Assembly: GCA_021202335.1 (NCBI GenBank)
Contig: JAJQDE010000061.1
Span: 1 to 64,000 of the forward strand
Source of the DNA: Lachnospiraceae bacterium
Lineage (GTDB): Bacteria; Bacillota; Clostridia; Lachnospirales; Lachnospiraceae
Reading direction: 5' to 3'
Length of the DNA: 64,000 nucleotides
Notes under the pieces: model-generated
The model's database searches: none
Seen by the model: only the letters and a program-made list of their open reading frames with translations
Told to the model about the DNA's origin: nothing
Shown: one piece after another, positions 15,093-23,706 of the stretch
How the letters are laid out: each line of letters begins with the position of its first letter
How positions within the stretch are numbered: position 1 is the stretch's first letter
Made by a program: the position numbers and the translations under genes

Positions 15093-17707
15093 TAAGGGAC
15101 GCACTTTTTAATATGGTAAACGATACGGCGCATATTAAAAGAAATGCCGTGGTACAGATTATCATTGTGACCATAGCGTTTGTGCTGCTTATGCGCGTGT
15201 TCCCGCAGGGCGCGGTGAAGAGCCATACTTACTCGAGGCAGCAGGCATATGATACATCGGCAAAGGCTGAGCTTGCGGGCGATGCGTTTACAAGCAGCGA
15301 CAAGAAGCTCCAAACGGTCTGGTTTTCCGGCACTCATTTGTATTCCGTAAAGCTCTACATGCTGTGCAGCGTGCCGGATAAGGACAACAGGTCCGATATT
15401 GTGCTTTTCAGATTATATGATGAAAACTTTTCGTGTATTTACGAGGAGGAGTGCTGCTGCGGAGATATTGAGGACAGAGGGTGGCTTAAGGCGACTCCCG
15501 ATATTGACGTGGAGCCGGAGCGGGCATATTATTATGAAGTGATTGTCCCTGAGGACTGCGAGGCCAAGTTTGAGCTTCCGGTGGCGGAGCGCGGGGCGCT
15601 GGGTCAGACCGAAAACGGCACGCTTTATATCGACGGTATTATCAATGACGAGCTTTCCCTGATTGCGGATTTTGATTATTCAAAGGAGCTGACCGTGTTT
15701 GGGATTATCCTGCGCTATGCGCTGATTCTGATTGCCGCCGCTTTGCTGTACACGACCGCGGCCGTTTTGATTGACCAATATGACGCACGTTTTTTGAAGG
15801 ATTTCGAAAAGCATGCTTTTTACGCGCGGGTTTTTGCAAGCGCCGTCGTGGTCTGCTTTGCGCTGTTTCTGGTTGTGTTCTGTGTGGTGATGGGGCGCTT
15901 CAGCAGGGAAATAGCGGACAGGGTGTGCTTTTTGATCGGCATTATCGTGGGGACGGCATGGCTTATGCTTGCGCTGTGGCTGCGCCGGGTATATCCCGAA
16001 AAGCCGAAAACGACAAAGCTCTCCGCCGGCAGGAAGCTTTCGCTTATCTGGCGCAATTATATTCAGACGGTGTGCTTTGGCATTTTGTTTTACGAGCTGT
16101 GTCAGTATGTAAACGCCGACAGGGAATATTATCACTATACCAACACGCGCCGTATGCTGATACTTTTGGCGATTGCCTTTCTTATGATGTATACCGAAAA
16201 GCAGTTTATAAACAAATTCAGCGTTTTGTGGCTGCTTGCGTCGGCGGCAGGCTCCGCAATTTACTGCAGGGGCTTTGAGCATGGCACGAACGAGCGTGAG
16301 CTTGCGGCTCTGACCTGTGGGGTGGTTGTGGCGTGGGGGTTACTGCTTATCAACATGCTCATTCTTCTTACAGACATGCTCAAGGACCGGGAGCGTCGCG
16401 GCAGGCTTTTTACCGGAATTAAGCCTGTACAGCTCATATATGGTCTTTTGTGGATTGTGTTTTCCGGATTTATGTACGCGTACCGGTTTGAAAAGGTATG
16501 GGTGTTTACTGCGACATTGCCCTTTGTGACAATGTTTTTCCTGCGTTTAACGCCTGCCTCAAAAAGCCGGCTTTTAAAAAATCTGACAAACGGAATATTG
16601 CTGAGCTTTGGCTTCGTGGCGTTGTTTTGCTTCGTGCACAGACCGCATCATTACTGGATGCTCTACCGCTATGGCGGGATTTTTCATACGGTGGCGTGTA
16701 CGGGAATGTATCTTGCAGTGGTGTTTGGCGCGGCAGTGGGAAAGCTTTTCGGCAGGCTGAAGGAACGTGGGAATATCCTTGTAAGCTGTCCGGGCGAGTG
16801 CTTTATCGCGTCGGCGTCGGCAGGCTATATTTTCCTTACGATGTCGCGGACCGCATATCTTGCGGCGTTTGTGACGGCGGCGCTTGTGGCGGCGCTTGCC
16901 GCGTTTGCTTTACATAAGACGGCAGGGGCGGTGTGCAGGGAGCTTGGGATGCTTTTGCTGCTTGTGGCGCTGTGTATTCCTTTGGTGTTTAGCGCGGTGA
17001 GGATGATACCTGCCGTTATCAACGATCCGATCCGCTACGACCTTGAGTATCAGGACAGGGGTTTTATGATTTACAGAGGGGATCCTATTGACTCTGACAA
17101 ATACATGACGGTGACGCGGTTTTTCTCGACTCTGTTCGGGCGGTTTAAGACGGAGGAAGCGGTAAGAGGCGATGATGAGGACGATGACGAGGCATGGAAC
17201 GCGTACAATGAGGCTCGGGCTTATCTTGCTTATACGGGAAACGACATTGCGGGCACGGCGCTTATGGCGGCGGTAAATGATGATGAGGATGACGACGATG
17301 ATGATGAGGACGAGGAGGAGGAGAGCGACACGCTGTCAAACGGGAGGCTTGATATCTTCCTGGATTATCTTAAGGCGCTGTCACTTGAAGGGCATGAGAA
17401 CATGGCGCTTGTGAACGCAGAGGGCAAGGAGCATGTACACGCCCACAATTCCTATTTGCAGGCAGCCTACAATTTTGGTATCATAGCAGGTGTGGTGTTT
17501 TTGGCAATATGCGCCGTGAGCCTTTGGTGCTCTATAAGGCTTGCGCTTACGCAGGCGGAAAAATTCGGAATTTATCTTGTGCCGTTTACGCTTATCGTTG
17601 TGTTTGGAATGGTCAGCCTGACGGAATGGGCGTTCCACCCGTGCATACCTGCGGGCTTTTGCTTTTTGTTTATGCAGCCGCTGCTGATTAGTGCCGGGCG
17701 GGCGTGA
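15089..17707 (+). CDS. O-antigen ligase/polymerase-like membrane protein with acidic insert
   Basis: 872 aa. One N-terminal helix (about 20-38) is followed by an extracytoplasmic beta-rich region (about 45-200), then about a dozen membrane segments. SRTAYLAAF near 590 and HAHNSYLQAAYNFGIIAG near 783 match the conserved region of Wzy/WaaL-type proteins, so polymerisation or ligation of a lipid-linked glycan is likely. Between them lies a large loop holding two runs of Asp and Glu (about residues 693-698 and 730-745), not usual for the family. GTG 15089 is chosen because it overlaps the GT2 stop (GTGA) and GGAGGAG lies just upstream; the open frame extends further only in the shadow of that gene. 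Confidence 0.75.
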   Translation: MIRDALFNMVNDTAHIKRNAVVQIIIVTIAFVLLMRVFPQGAVKSHTYSRQQAYDTSAKAELAGDAFTSSDKKLQTVWFSGTHLYSVKLYMLCSVPDKDNRSDIVLFRLYDENFSCIYEEECCCGDIEDRGWLKATPDIDVEPERAYYYEVIVPEDCEAKFELPVAERGALGQTENGTLYIDGIINDELSLIADFDYSKELTVFGIILRYALILIAAALLYTTAAVLIDQYDARFLKDFEKHAFYARVFASAVVVCFALFLVVFCVVMGRFSREIADRVCFLIGIIVGTAWLMLALWLRRVYPEKPKTTKLSAGRKLSLIWRNYIQTVCFGILFYELCQYVNADREYYHYTNTRRMLILLAIAFLMMYTEKQFINKFSVLWLLASAAGSAIYCRGFEHGTNERELAALTCGVVVAWGLLLINMLILLTDMLKDRERRGRLFTGIKPVQLIYGLLWIVFSGFMYAYRFEKVWVFTATLPFVTMFFLRLTPASKSRLLKNLTNGILLSFGFVALFCFVHRPHHYWMLYRYGGIFHTVACTGMYLAVVFGAAVGKLFGRLKERGNILVSCPGECFIASASAGYIFLTMSRTAYLAAFVTAALVAALAAFALHKTAGAVCRELGMLLLLVALCIPLVFSAVRMIPAVINDPIRYDLEYQDRGFMIYRGDPIDSDKYMTVTRFFSTLFGRFKTEEAVRGDDEDDDEAWNAYNEARAYLAYTGNDIAGTALMAAVNDDEDDDDDDEDEEEESDTLSNGRLDIFLDYLKALSLEGHENMALVNAEGKEHVHAHNSYLQAAYNFGIIAGVVFLAICAVSLWCSIRLALTQAEKFGIYLVPFTLIVVFGMVSLTEWAFHPCIPAGFCFLFMQPLLISAGRA

Positions 17708-17753
17708 AAATAATCATATGGCTGTTGCCCGGCGCTCAGAAATGGGGATTAAC

Positions 17754-19616
17754 ATGAAAAAATTATTGAATCGCATTAATATGCAGCTTTTGCACAGGAG
17801 CGCGGTGCTTGTGATCATTGATATTATGATGGTGTGCGTTGCAGGCATCATGCCGCTTTGGCTGCGTTTTGAGCTGAAATACACGGACATTCCCGAAATT
17901 TATTTAAGCTCGGCATGGAATTTCATGCTGATAAATGTTATCATCACGCTCATAGTGTTTTATATTTTTAAGCTTTATCACAGCCTGTGGGCGTTTGCGG
18001 GGACGGCGGAGGCGCAGAACATTATTGCGGCATGCTGTCTGTGCGCGGTGCTCAATTTCCTCGGAATGAAGCTTTTGAAATATCCCATTCCGCGAAGCTA
18101 TTATTTTATGTATGTGATGGTGCTCACGGCGGGGACTACGCTTGTGCGCTTCTCATACCGTATTGTGCGCGGAATGCGCCATAAGCGCCATAACAGGAAA
18201 AACGGCACGCGCGTTATGATTATCGGTGCGGGCGAGGCGGGACATGCCGTCATCAAGGAGATTTTAAACAGCAGCTTCAGCACCATGACGATTAAATGCA
18301 TTATCGACGACAATGAGAGCAAATGGGGGCGCTATATCCTCGGGGTGAGGATTGTAGGCGGAAGAAATAAAATCGTGGAGTATGCGGCCCTGTACGGAAT
18401 TGATGAAATCATTATCGCAATCCCGTCGGCAAACCGCGCCACGATGAAGGAGATTGTGGAAATCTGCAAGGAAACGAGCTGCAAGCTGCGCACGCTCCCG
18501 GGAATTTACCAGCTTGTAAACGGAGAGGTCAATGTCAGCAAGCTGCGGGACGTGGACGTGGAGGATTTGCTCGGGCGCGACCCGATTAAGGTTGACCTTG
18601 ATTCCATCTTAAATTATGTCAGGGGAAAATCCGTGCTGGTGACGGGCGGCGGCGGCTCCATCGGAAGCGAGCTTTGCAGACAGATTGCCGGGCATCAGCC
18701 GGGGCGGCTTATCATCGTTGATATCTACGAAAACAACGCATACGAAATCCAGCAGGAGCTTAAACGCAAATACCCTAAGCTTGATCTGGTCGTGCTGATT
18801 GCCTCTGTCAGGAACACAAACCGCATGAACAGCATTATGGAGCAGTACAAGCCGGATATCATTTATCACGCGGCGGCTCACAAGCATGTGCCGCTTATGG
18901 AGGTAAGCCCCAACGAGGCGATAAAAAACAATGTTTTTGGAACGTGGAAAACGGCGCAGGCAGCGGTTCAGAACGGGGTGAAGAAATTCGTGCTCATTTC
19001 GACTGACAAGGCGGTGAACCCGACGAACATCATGGGCGCGAGCAAGCGTATATGTGAGATGATTGTTCAAACCTACAACCGCCATTACGACACGGAATTT
19101 GTGGCGGTGCGGTTCGGTAATGTGCTTGGCAGCAACGGCAGCGTCATTCCGCTTTTTAAGCAGCAGATTGCCGCGGGGGGGCCGGTGACGGTGACGCACC
19201 CGGACATTATCCGCTACTTTATGACTATTCCCGAAGCGGTTTCTCTGGTGCTTCAGGCGGGCGTATACGCAAAGGGCGGCGAGATTTTCGTGCTCGACAT
19301 GGGAGAGCCGGTAAAAATCTTAGACCTTGCAAAAAATTTAATCAGGCTTTCAGGCTATAAGGTAGACGAGGACATCAAAATTGAGTTCACGGGGCTTAGG
19401 CCGGGCGAGAAGCTTTATGAGGAGCTTCTGATGAACGAGGAGGGGCTGACGGACACGGAGAATAAGCTTATCCATATCGGAAAGCCGATTGAGTTTGACG
19501 AGTCGCAATTTTACGTGCAGCTAAACAATTTAAAGCACGCCGTTGAGCAGGAATGTGCCGATGTGCGCCCGCTTATCCGGGAGATTGTACCGACCTACAT
19601 TCCGAAGGATATGTAA
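17754..19616 (+). CDS. Membrane UDP-GlcNAc 4,6-dehydratase, PglF/WbpM/CapD type
   Basis: 620 aa: four N-terminal membrane helices (about 15-125), a nucleotide-binding domain with IGAGEAGHAVIKEIL, and a C-terminal short-chain dehydrogenase domain with TGGGGSIGSELCRQI, STDKAVNPTNIMGASKR and LRPGEKLYEELL. The catalytic Tyr of short-chain dehydrogenases is replaced by Met in MGASK, as in PglF and WbpM. It makes the 4-keto-6-deoxy intermediate with retained C5 configuration for bacillosamine-type sugars. ATG 17754 has GGGGAT upstream. The next genes are PglE-like and PglC-like, giving an initiating-sugar module. PglF is the preferred reading; WbpM-type use for other sugars is possible. Confidence 0.87.
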   Translation: MKKLLNRINMQLLHRSAVLVIIDIMMVCVAGIMPLWLRFELKYTDIPEIYLSSAWNFMLINVIITLIVFYIFKLYHSLWAFAGTAEAQNIIAACCLCAVLNFLGMKLLKYPIPRSYYFMYVMVLTAGTTLVRFSYRIVRGMRHKRHNRKNGTRVMIIGAGEAGHAVIKEILNSSFSTMTIKCIIDDNESKWGRYILGVRIVGGRNKIVEYAALYGIDEIIIAIPSANRATMKEIVEICKETSCKLRTLPGIYQLVNGEVNVSKLRDVDVEDLLGRDPIKVDLDSILNYVRGKSVLVTGGGGSIGSELCRQIAGHQPGRLIIVDIYENNAYEIQQELKRKYPKLDLVVLIASVRNTNRMNSIMEQYKPDIIYHAAAHKHVPLMEVSPNEAIKNNVFGTWKTAQAAVQNGVKKFVLISTDKAVNPTNIMGASKRICEMIVQTYNRHYDTEFVAVRFGNVLGSNGSVIPLFKQQIAAGGPVTVTHPDIIRYFMTIPEAVSLVLQAGVYAKGGEIFVLDMGEPVKILDLAKNLIRLSGYKVDEDIKIEFTGLRPGEKLYEELLMNEEGLTDTENKLIHIGKPIEFDESQFYVQLNNLKHAVEQECADVRPLIREIVPTYIPKDM

Positions 19617-19632
19617 TGTACGCCTCTAATCC

Positions 19633-19661
19633 TTGTATAAAACCAAATTTTGGCATATACT
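19633..19661 (+). promoter_or_regulatory. Candidate promoter before the PglE-like gene
   Basis: TTGTAT (19633-19638), 17-bp spacer, TATACT (19656-19661), in the roughly 90-bp gap after the dehydratase gene. Both boxes match the sigma-A consensus at four or five positions, so the PglE-PglC-ATP-grasp-PglA set may have its own transcript start. Confidence 0.5.
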
Positions 19662-19707
19662 GATATTAACTTGTTTATCTGATGAGAATGAGGGGGAATG
19701 GTGCGAA

Positions 19708-20907
19708 ATGTTTAATCCGGAAAATAAATTTGAAGCGTTTGAAAACAGGCTGTGGCTGTCAAGCCCTACTATGCACGGCGATGAGTTGGAGTATATGAAG
19801 GAAGCGTATGGAACAAATTGGATGTCCACGGTCGGGAAAAATCTGGATGAGCTGGAACGGCTTGTGTGCGAAAAGACGGGAAGCAAATATGCCGTTGCGC
19901 TCTCGTCGGGGACTGCCGCGCTCCATCTTGCGGTAAAGCTTGCCGGCGTCAAGAGGGGCGAGAAGGTGTTCTGCACTGATATGACATTTGGCGCGACAGT
20001 CAACCCTGTTGTGTACGAGGGCGGCGTTCCCGTGTTTACGGATACGGAATATGATACGTGGAATATGAGCCCTGACGCGCTTGAAAGGGCGTTTGAGCTA
20101 TACCCGGATGTCAAGACGGTTGTGCTTGCGCATTTGTACGGCACACCCGCAAAAATTGATGAGCTTAGGGAAATATGCGATAAGCATGGAGCGGTTATTG
20201 TTGAGGACGCGGCGGAGTCGTTTGGCGCGACATACAAGGGCAGGCAGACAGGGACATTTGGCAGATATAACTGTATTTCATTTAATGGCAACAAGATAAT
20301 AACCGGCTCGTCCGGGGGAATGCTTTTGACGGACGATGAGGCTGCTGCGCAAAAAGCAAGAAAGTGGTCAACGCAGTCAAGGGAGAACGCGCCGTGGTAC
20401 CAGCATGAGGAGCTGGGGTACAATTACCGCATGAGCAATGTCATAGCGGGAGTTGCAAGGGGGCAGATGCCTTACCTTGCCGAACATATAGCGAAGAAAA
20501 AGGCAATTTATGAACGCTATAAAAAAGGCTTTGCGGATTTGCCGGTGCGTATGAACCCATATGATAAAAAAAACAGCGAGCCTAATTTCTGGCTTTCGTG
20601 CATGATTATAGATAAAGACGCTATGTGCGGGCAAAAACGGGGCGATTGTGACGTTGAGTATTTCCCGGAGCATGGAAAGAGCTGTCCTACGGAAATATTG
20701 GAAACGCTTGCGAAATATAATGCGGAGGGGCGCCCGATATGGAAGCCGATGCATATGCAGCCGATTTACGGCGGCAATGCTTTTGTGCCCGAGGGCGATG
20801 CCGGAGCCGATATTTTTTACAGAGGGCTTTGCCTGCCGTCAGACATAAAAATGATGCCAAAGCAGCAGGAAAGAGTTATTGAGCTTGTGAGGGCGTGCTT
20901 TGAGTAG
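19708..20907 (+). CDS. UDP-4-keto-6-deoxy-GlcNAc aminotransferase, PglE/WcfR-like
   Basis: 399-aa DegT-family enzyme. WLSSPTMHGDELEYM, the LSSGTAALHLAVKLAG phosphate site, EDAAESFGA and the PLP lysine in SFNGNKIITGSSGG (K196) match PglE and related aminotransferases such as WcfR. It would aminate the product of the preceding PglF-like dehydratase at C4, giving a UDP-2-acetamido-4-amino-2,4,6-trideoxyhexose; gluco or galacto outcome cannot be read from sequence. Start ATG 19708 with AGGGGG at 19691. A 75-bp upstream extension is open but carries the promoter-like sequence. No acetyltransferase adjoins it, which matters for the ATP-grasp gene that follows. Confidence 0.85.
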   Translation: MFNPENKFEAFENRLWLSSPTMHGDELEYMKEAYGTNWMSTVGKNLDELERLVCEKTGSKYAVALSSGTAALHLAVKLAGVKRGEKVFCTDMTFGATVNPVVYEGGVPVFTDTEYDTWNMSPDALERAFELYPDVKTVVLAHLYGTPAKIDELREICDKHGAVIVEDAAESFGATYKGRQTGTFGRYNCISFNGNKIITGSSGGMLLTDDEAAAQKARKWSTQSRENAPWYQHEELGYNYRMSNVIAGVARGQMPYLAEHIAKKKAIYERYKKGFADLPVRMNPYDKKNSEPNFWLSCMIIDKDAMCGQKRGDCDVEYFPEHGKSCPTEILETLAKYNAEGRPIWKPMHMQPIYGGNAFVPEGDAGADIFYRGLCLPSDIKMMPKQQERVIELVRACFE

Positions 20908-20921
20908 GAAGAAGGCGAGCT

Positions 20922-21584
20922 ATGGAACAGGAGAAGCGTAAGCGGAGCTTTTATGAGAAATATGTAAAAAGGCTGCTGGATATCATGATATCCCTTACAG
21001 CCCTGATAATATTAAGCCCGGTGTTTTTGGCGGTGGCGGCGCTGGTGAGGATAAAGCTCGGCTCCCCCGTCATTTTCCGGCAGCAGCGCCCCGGCTTTCA
21101 TGAGAGGGTGTTCGGACTTTGCAAATTCCGCTCCATGACAGACGCGCGCGGCGAAAACGGCGAGCTTTTGCCGGACGAGGCACGCCTCACCAAATTCGGG
21201 AAAACGCTTCGTGCCACCAGTCTTGACGAGCTGCCCGAGCTTTGGAATATTTTAAAGGGCGATATGAGCCTGATAGGCCCGCGGCCGCTGTTGGTGAAAT
21301 ATCTTCCGCTTTATAACGACTTTCAAAGGCACAGGCATGACGTGCGCCCGGGGCTTACCGGGTGGGCGCAGGTAAACGGCAGGAACGCAATCAGTTGGGA
21401 GCGGCGCTTTGAGTATGACGTAGAGTATGTACAAAAAATATCGTTTGCCTTTGATTTAAAAATACTGCTTCAGACAGTGGCGGTAGTCTTTCGCCACAGC
21501 GGCATCAGCAGCGCCACGGACGCCACGATGGAGGCGTTTACGGGGACTGCACAGGAAGCCGGGGCTGAAAGAGGCTCGGATTGA
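20922..21584 (+). CDS. Initiating phosphoglycosyl transferase, PglC-like
   Basis: 220-aa monotopic phosphoglycosyl transferase. It has one N-terminal hydrophobic helix (about 15-42), LCKFRSM, the catalytic Asp-Glu pair in SLDELPELWN (D102-E103), LIGPRPLL, and RPGLTGWAQVNGRN. It transfers a phospho-sugar from a UDP-sugar to undecaprenyl phosphate to begin a repeat unit. The PglF- and PglE-like genes just upstream point to a 4-amino(or amide)-2,4,6-trideoxyhexose as first sugar. This is the only initiating transferase in the window. Start ATG 20922, GAAGAAGG upstream. Confidence 0.9.
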   Translation: MEQEKRKRSFYEKYVKRLLDIMISLTALIILSPVFLAVAALVRIKLGSPVIFRQQRPGFHERVFGLCKFRSMTDARGENGELLPDEARLTKFGKTLRATSLDELPELWNILKGDMSLIGPRPLLVKYLPLYNDFQRHRHDVRPGLTGWAQVNGRNAISWERRFEYDVEYVQKISFAFDLKILLQTVAVVFRHSGISSATDATMEAFTGTAQEAGAERGSD

Positions 21585-21610
21585 AACAGCTATATGGGAG
21601 GGATTTTTGC

Positions 21611-22606
21611 TTGAATATTCTATTTTGCAGTGTGGGACGCCGCTGCGAGCTTTTAAAGGATTTTAAGAGGACGCTCGGCAGCAGGGTGCGCCTGATTGTG
21701 ACGGACAACAGCCCGTATGCTCCCGCTTTGGAGTTTGCGGACGTCAGCTACCGGGGGCCGCTGATTTATGACAAGGCATACATTCCGATGCTTTTGGAGA
21801 TATGTAAGAGGGAAGGGATTGACGCGGTAACTACGCTGATAGACCCCGAGATTGCAATTCTTTCAGAGCATAGGGAGGCGTTTGAGGAGCTGGGCGTGAC
21901 GGTGCTTGCCCCGTACCGGGAAACGGCAGCGCTGTGCTTTGATAAGTATGAGATGTCAAAATATTTGGAGAAAAAGGGGATTCCAACCGTGAAAACCTTT
22001 GGCAGTCTCGACGGCTTTATGAGAGCATACGAAAAAGGGGAGATTGATTTTCCGGTGTTCGTAAAGCCGAGGACAGGGAGCGGAAGCGTGGGGGCAAGAC
22101 GCATTGACACCCGCAAGATGCTTGAGGAGGTCGTTTCCCGGGATGAAACGCTGATTATTCAGGAGCTTATGACAGGTGAGGATATGGACGCGGATGTCTA
22201 TGTGGACACTGTCAGCCATAAGCCGGTGGCGATATTTTCAAAGAAAAAGATATCGACTACGATAGGCGGCGCGAACAAGACGATTTCCTTTAAGGATGAA
22301 AGACTATTTGATTTTGTCCAAAAAGCCCTGTCCGTGTTTGAATTTAACGGACCGCTTGACATGGATCTGTTTTATCAGGACGGAGAGTATTATCTGTCGG
22401 AAATAAACCCGCGCTTTGGAGGCGCGTACCTTCACGCATACGGCGCAGGGGTTGACTTTCCCGCGCTTATTTATAATAATGTGAAGGAAAAGAAGGAAAA
22501 CGCGGCGCGCATCGGCGAATACGATGAGGGCGTTGTGATGATGATGTATGACAGCGTTGTGATAAAGAAGCTCAAGGATATCCAAGAAAACATGGTAAGC
22601 TTATGA
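21611..22606 (+). CDS. ATP-grasp ligase (CarB-like) in the initiating-sugar module
   Basis: 331 aa. The N-terminus LNILFCSVGRRCELLKDF forms a pre-ATP-grasp domain. The ATP-grasp core shows FDKYEMSKYLEKKGIPTVKTF, FPVFVKPRTGSGSVGARRI, QELMTGEDMDADVYVD and the metal-binding end LSEINPRFGGAYLHAY. Such enzymes join a carboxylate to an amine through an acyl phosphate. Start TTG 21611 is preferred because GGGAGGG lies at 21596-21602; the frame opens at another TTG, 21581, overlapping the previous stop. The gene overlaps the following glycosyltransferase by ATGA. Placed between PglC-like and PglA-like genes with no PglD acetyltransferase nearby, it may acylate the free 4-amino group with an amino acid or other acid. 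The substrate is inference. Confidence 0.8.
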   Translation: MNILFCSVGRRCELLKDFKRTLGSRVRLIVTDNSPYAPALEFADVSYRGPLIYDKAYIPMLLEICKREGIDAVTTLIDPEIAILSEHREAFEELGVTVLAPYRETAALCFDKYEMSKYLEKKGIPTVKTFGSLDGFMRAYEKGEIDFPVFVKPRTGSGSVGARRIDTRKMLEEVVSRDETLIIQELMTGEDMDADVYVDTVSHKPVAIFSKKKISTTIGGANKTISFKDERLFDFVQKALSVFEFNGPLDMDLFYQDGEYYLSEINPRFGGAYLHAYGAGVDFPALIYNNVKEKKENAARIGEYDEGVVMMMYDSVVIKKLKDIQENMVSL

Positions 22607-23706
22607 AAATACTGATTTTGACAAATTATGCAAATGGCCTTTATCTCTTCCGGAAGGAGCTTTTGAGCGCATTTGCGCAGGACGGTCACGAGGTAGCGGC
22701 GTTGCTTCCTCCCGATGAAAATGCGGACAGGCTCAGGGGCTTGTGCCGCGTCATAGAAACGCCGTTTGACAGGCGGGGCGTCAATCCGCTTAAGGATATG
22801 GGATTGTTCCTGTCTTATCTGGCGCTGTTAAAAAAGGAAAAGCCCGATGTCGTGCTTACTTATACGGTAAAGCCAAACGTTTACGGGGGGATTGCGTGCC
22901 GCATAAGAGGAGTGCCGTATCTGTGCAACGTCACGGGGCTTGGGACGGCGATTGAAAACGGCGGGCTTTTGAGCGGTATTCTTCTTGCGATGTACCGGAT
23001 TTCCATGAAATCGGCGCGGCGGGTGTTTTTTCAGAACATGAAAAACCGTGATTTCATGAATAAAAGGAACATTGCGGTTCACAACAGCGCGCTTTTGCCG
23101 GGCTCGGGCGTGAATTTGCTTGAGCATCCCTTTCGGGATTACCCGACGGAGGAGAAGCATGTACGCTTTCTTGCCGTAATACGTATTATGAAGGATAAGG
23201 GCATTGAGGAATATCTTGAGGCAGCCCGGATCATGAAAAAAAAGGACAAGAGCCTGAAGTTTTATCTTGCGGGCGAGTACGAGGAGGAAACAAGGAGCCT
23301 GTATGAGCCGCAGATAGAGGAGCTTTCCGGGAAAAAGGTGATTAAATATCTGGGACATATTGATAATGTGGAGGAGGTCATGGCAAAAAGCCATATTATC
23401 GTACATCCGTCATACCACGAGGGGCTATCCAACGTCCTGCTGGAGGCGGCGGCGTGCGGGCGGCCTGTGCTTGCGAGCGATATAGGCGGCTGCATGGAAA
23501 CCTTTTCGGAGGGAGAGAGCGGCTTCGGCTTTGCAGTAAAAAGCGCTGACGCACTTGTGCAGGCGATGGAAAAAATCCTTGCGCTTTCAGCGGAGGAGCG
23601 TCGGCAGATGGGGATTGCGGGGCGCGCATGGGTCGAGAAGAACTTTGACAGAAGCATTATCATAAAGGCATATAGAAACGAACTGAAGGAGGTTAGGACA
23701 AAATGA
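22603..23706 (+). CDS. GT4 glycosyltransferase, PglA-like
   Basis: 367-aa GT-B enzyme. The TYTVKPNVYGGIACRIRGVP segment followed by NVTGLGTAIENGG is typical of PglA and related enzymes that add the second sugar to a trideoxyhexose-pyrophosphate lipid. The nucleotide-binding region HPSYHEGLSNVLLEAAACG carries the E-x7-E motif of family 4. It overlaps both neighbours by ATGA, tying it to the PglC-like enzyme and the ATP-grasp ligase. Probable donor UDP-GalNAc or UDP-Gal by family analogy. Confidence 0.87.
   Translation: MKILILTNYANGLYLFRKELLSAFAQDGHEVAALLPPDENADRLRGLCRVIETPFDRRGVNPLKDMGLFLSYLALLKKEKPDVVLTYTVKPNVYGGIACRIRGVPYLCNVTGLGTAIENGGLLSGILLAMYRISMKSARRVFFQNMKNRDFMNKRNIAVHNSALLPGSGVNLLEHPFRDYPTEEKHVRFLAVIRIMKDKGIEEYLEAARIMKKKDKSLKFYLAGEYEEETRSLYEPQIEELSGKKVIKYLGHIDNVEEVMAKSHIIVHPSYHEGLSNVLLEAAACGRPVLASDIGGCMETFSEGESGFGFAVKSADALVQAMEKILALSAEERRQMGIAGRAWVEKNFDRSIIIKAYRNELKEVRTK

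Noticed and set aside
17742..17753. Use of upstream ATG codons (4501, 17742, 33543, 51051) as true starts
   Set aside because: None has its own ribosome site, while a good one lies between each and the next ATG; kept only as a finding about the shared motif.
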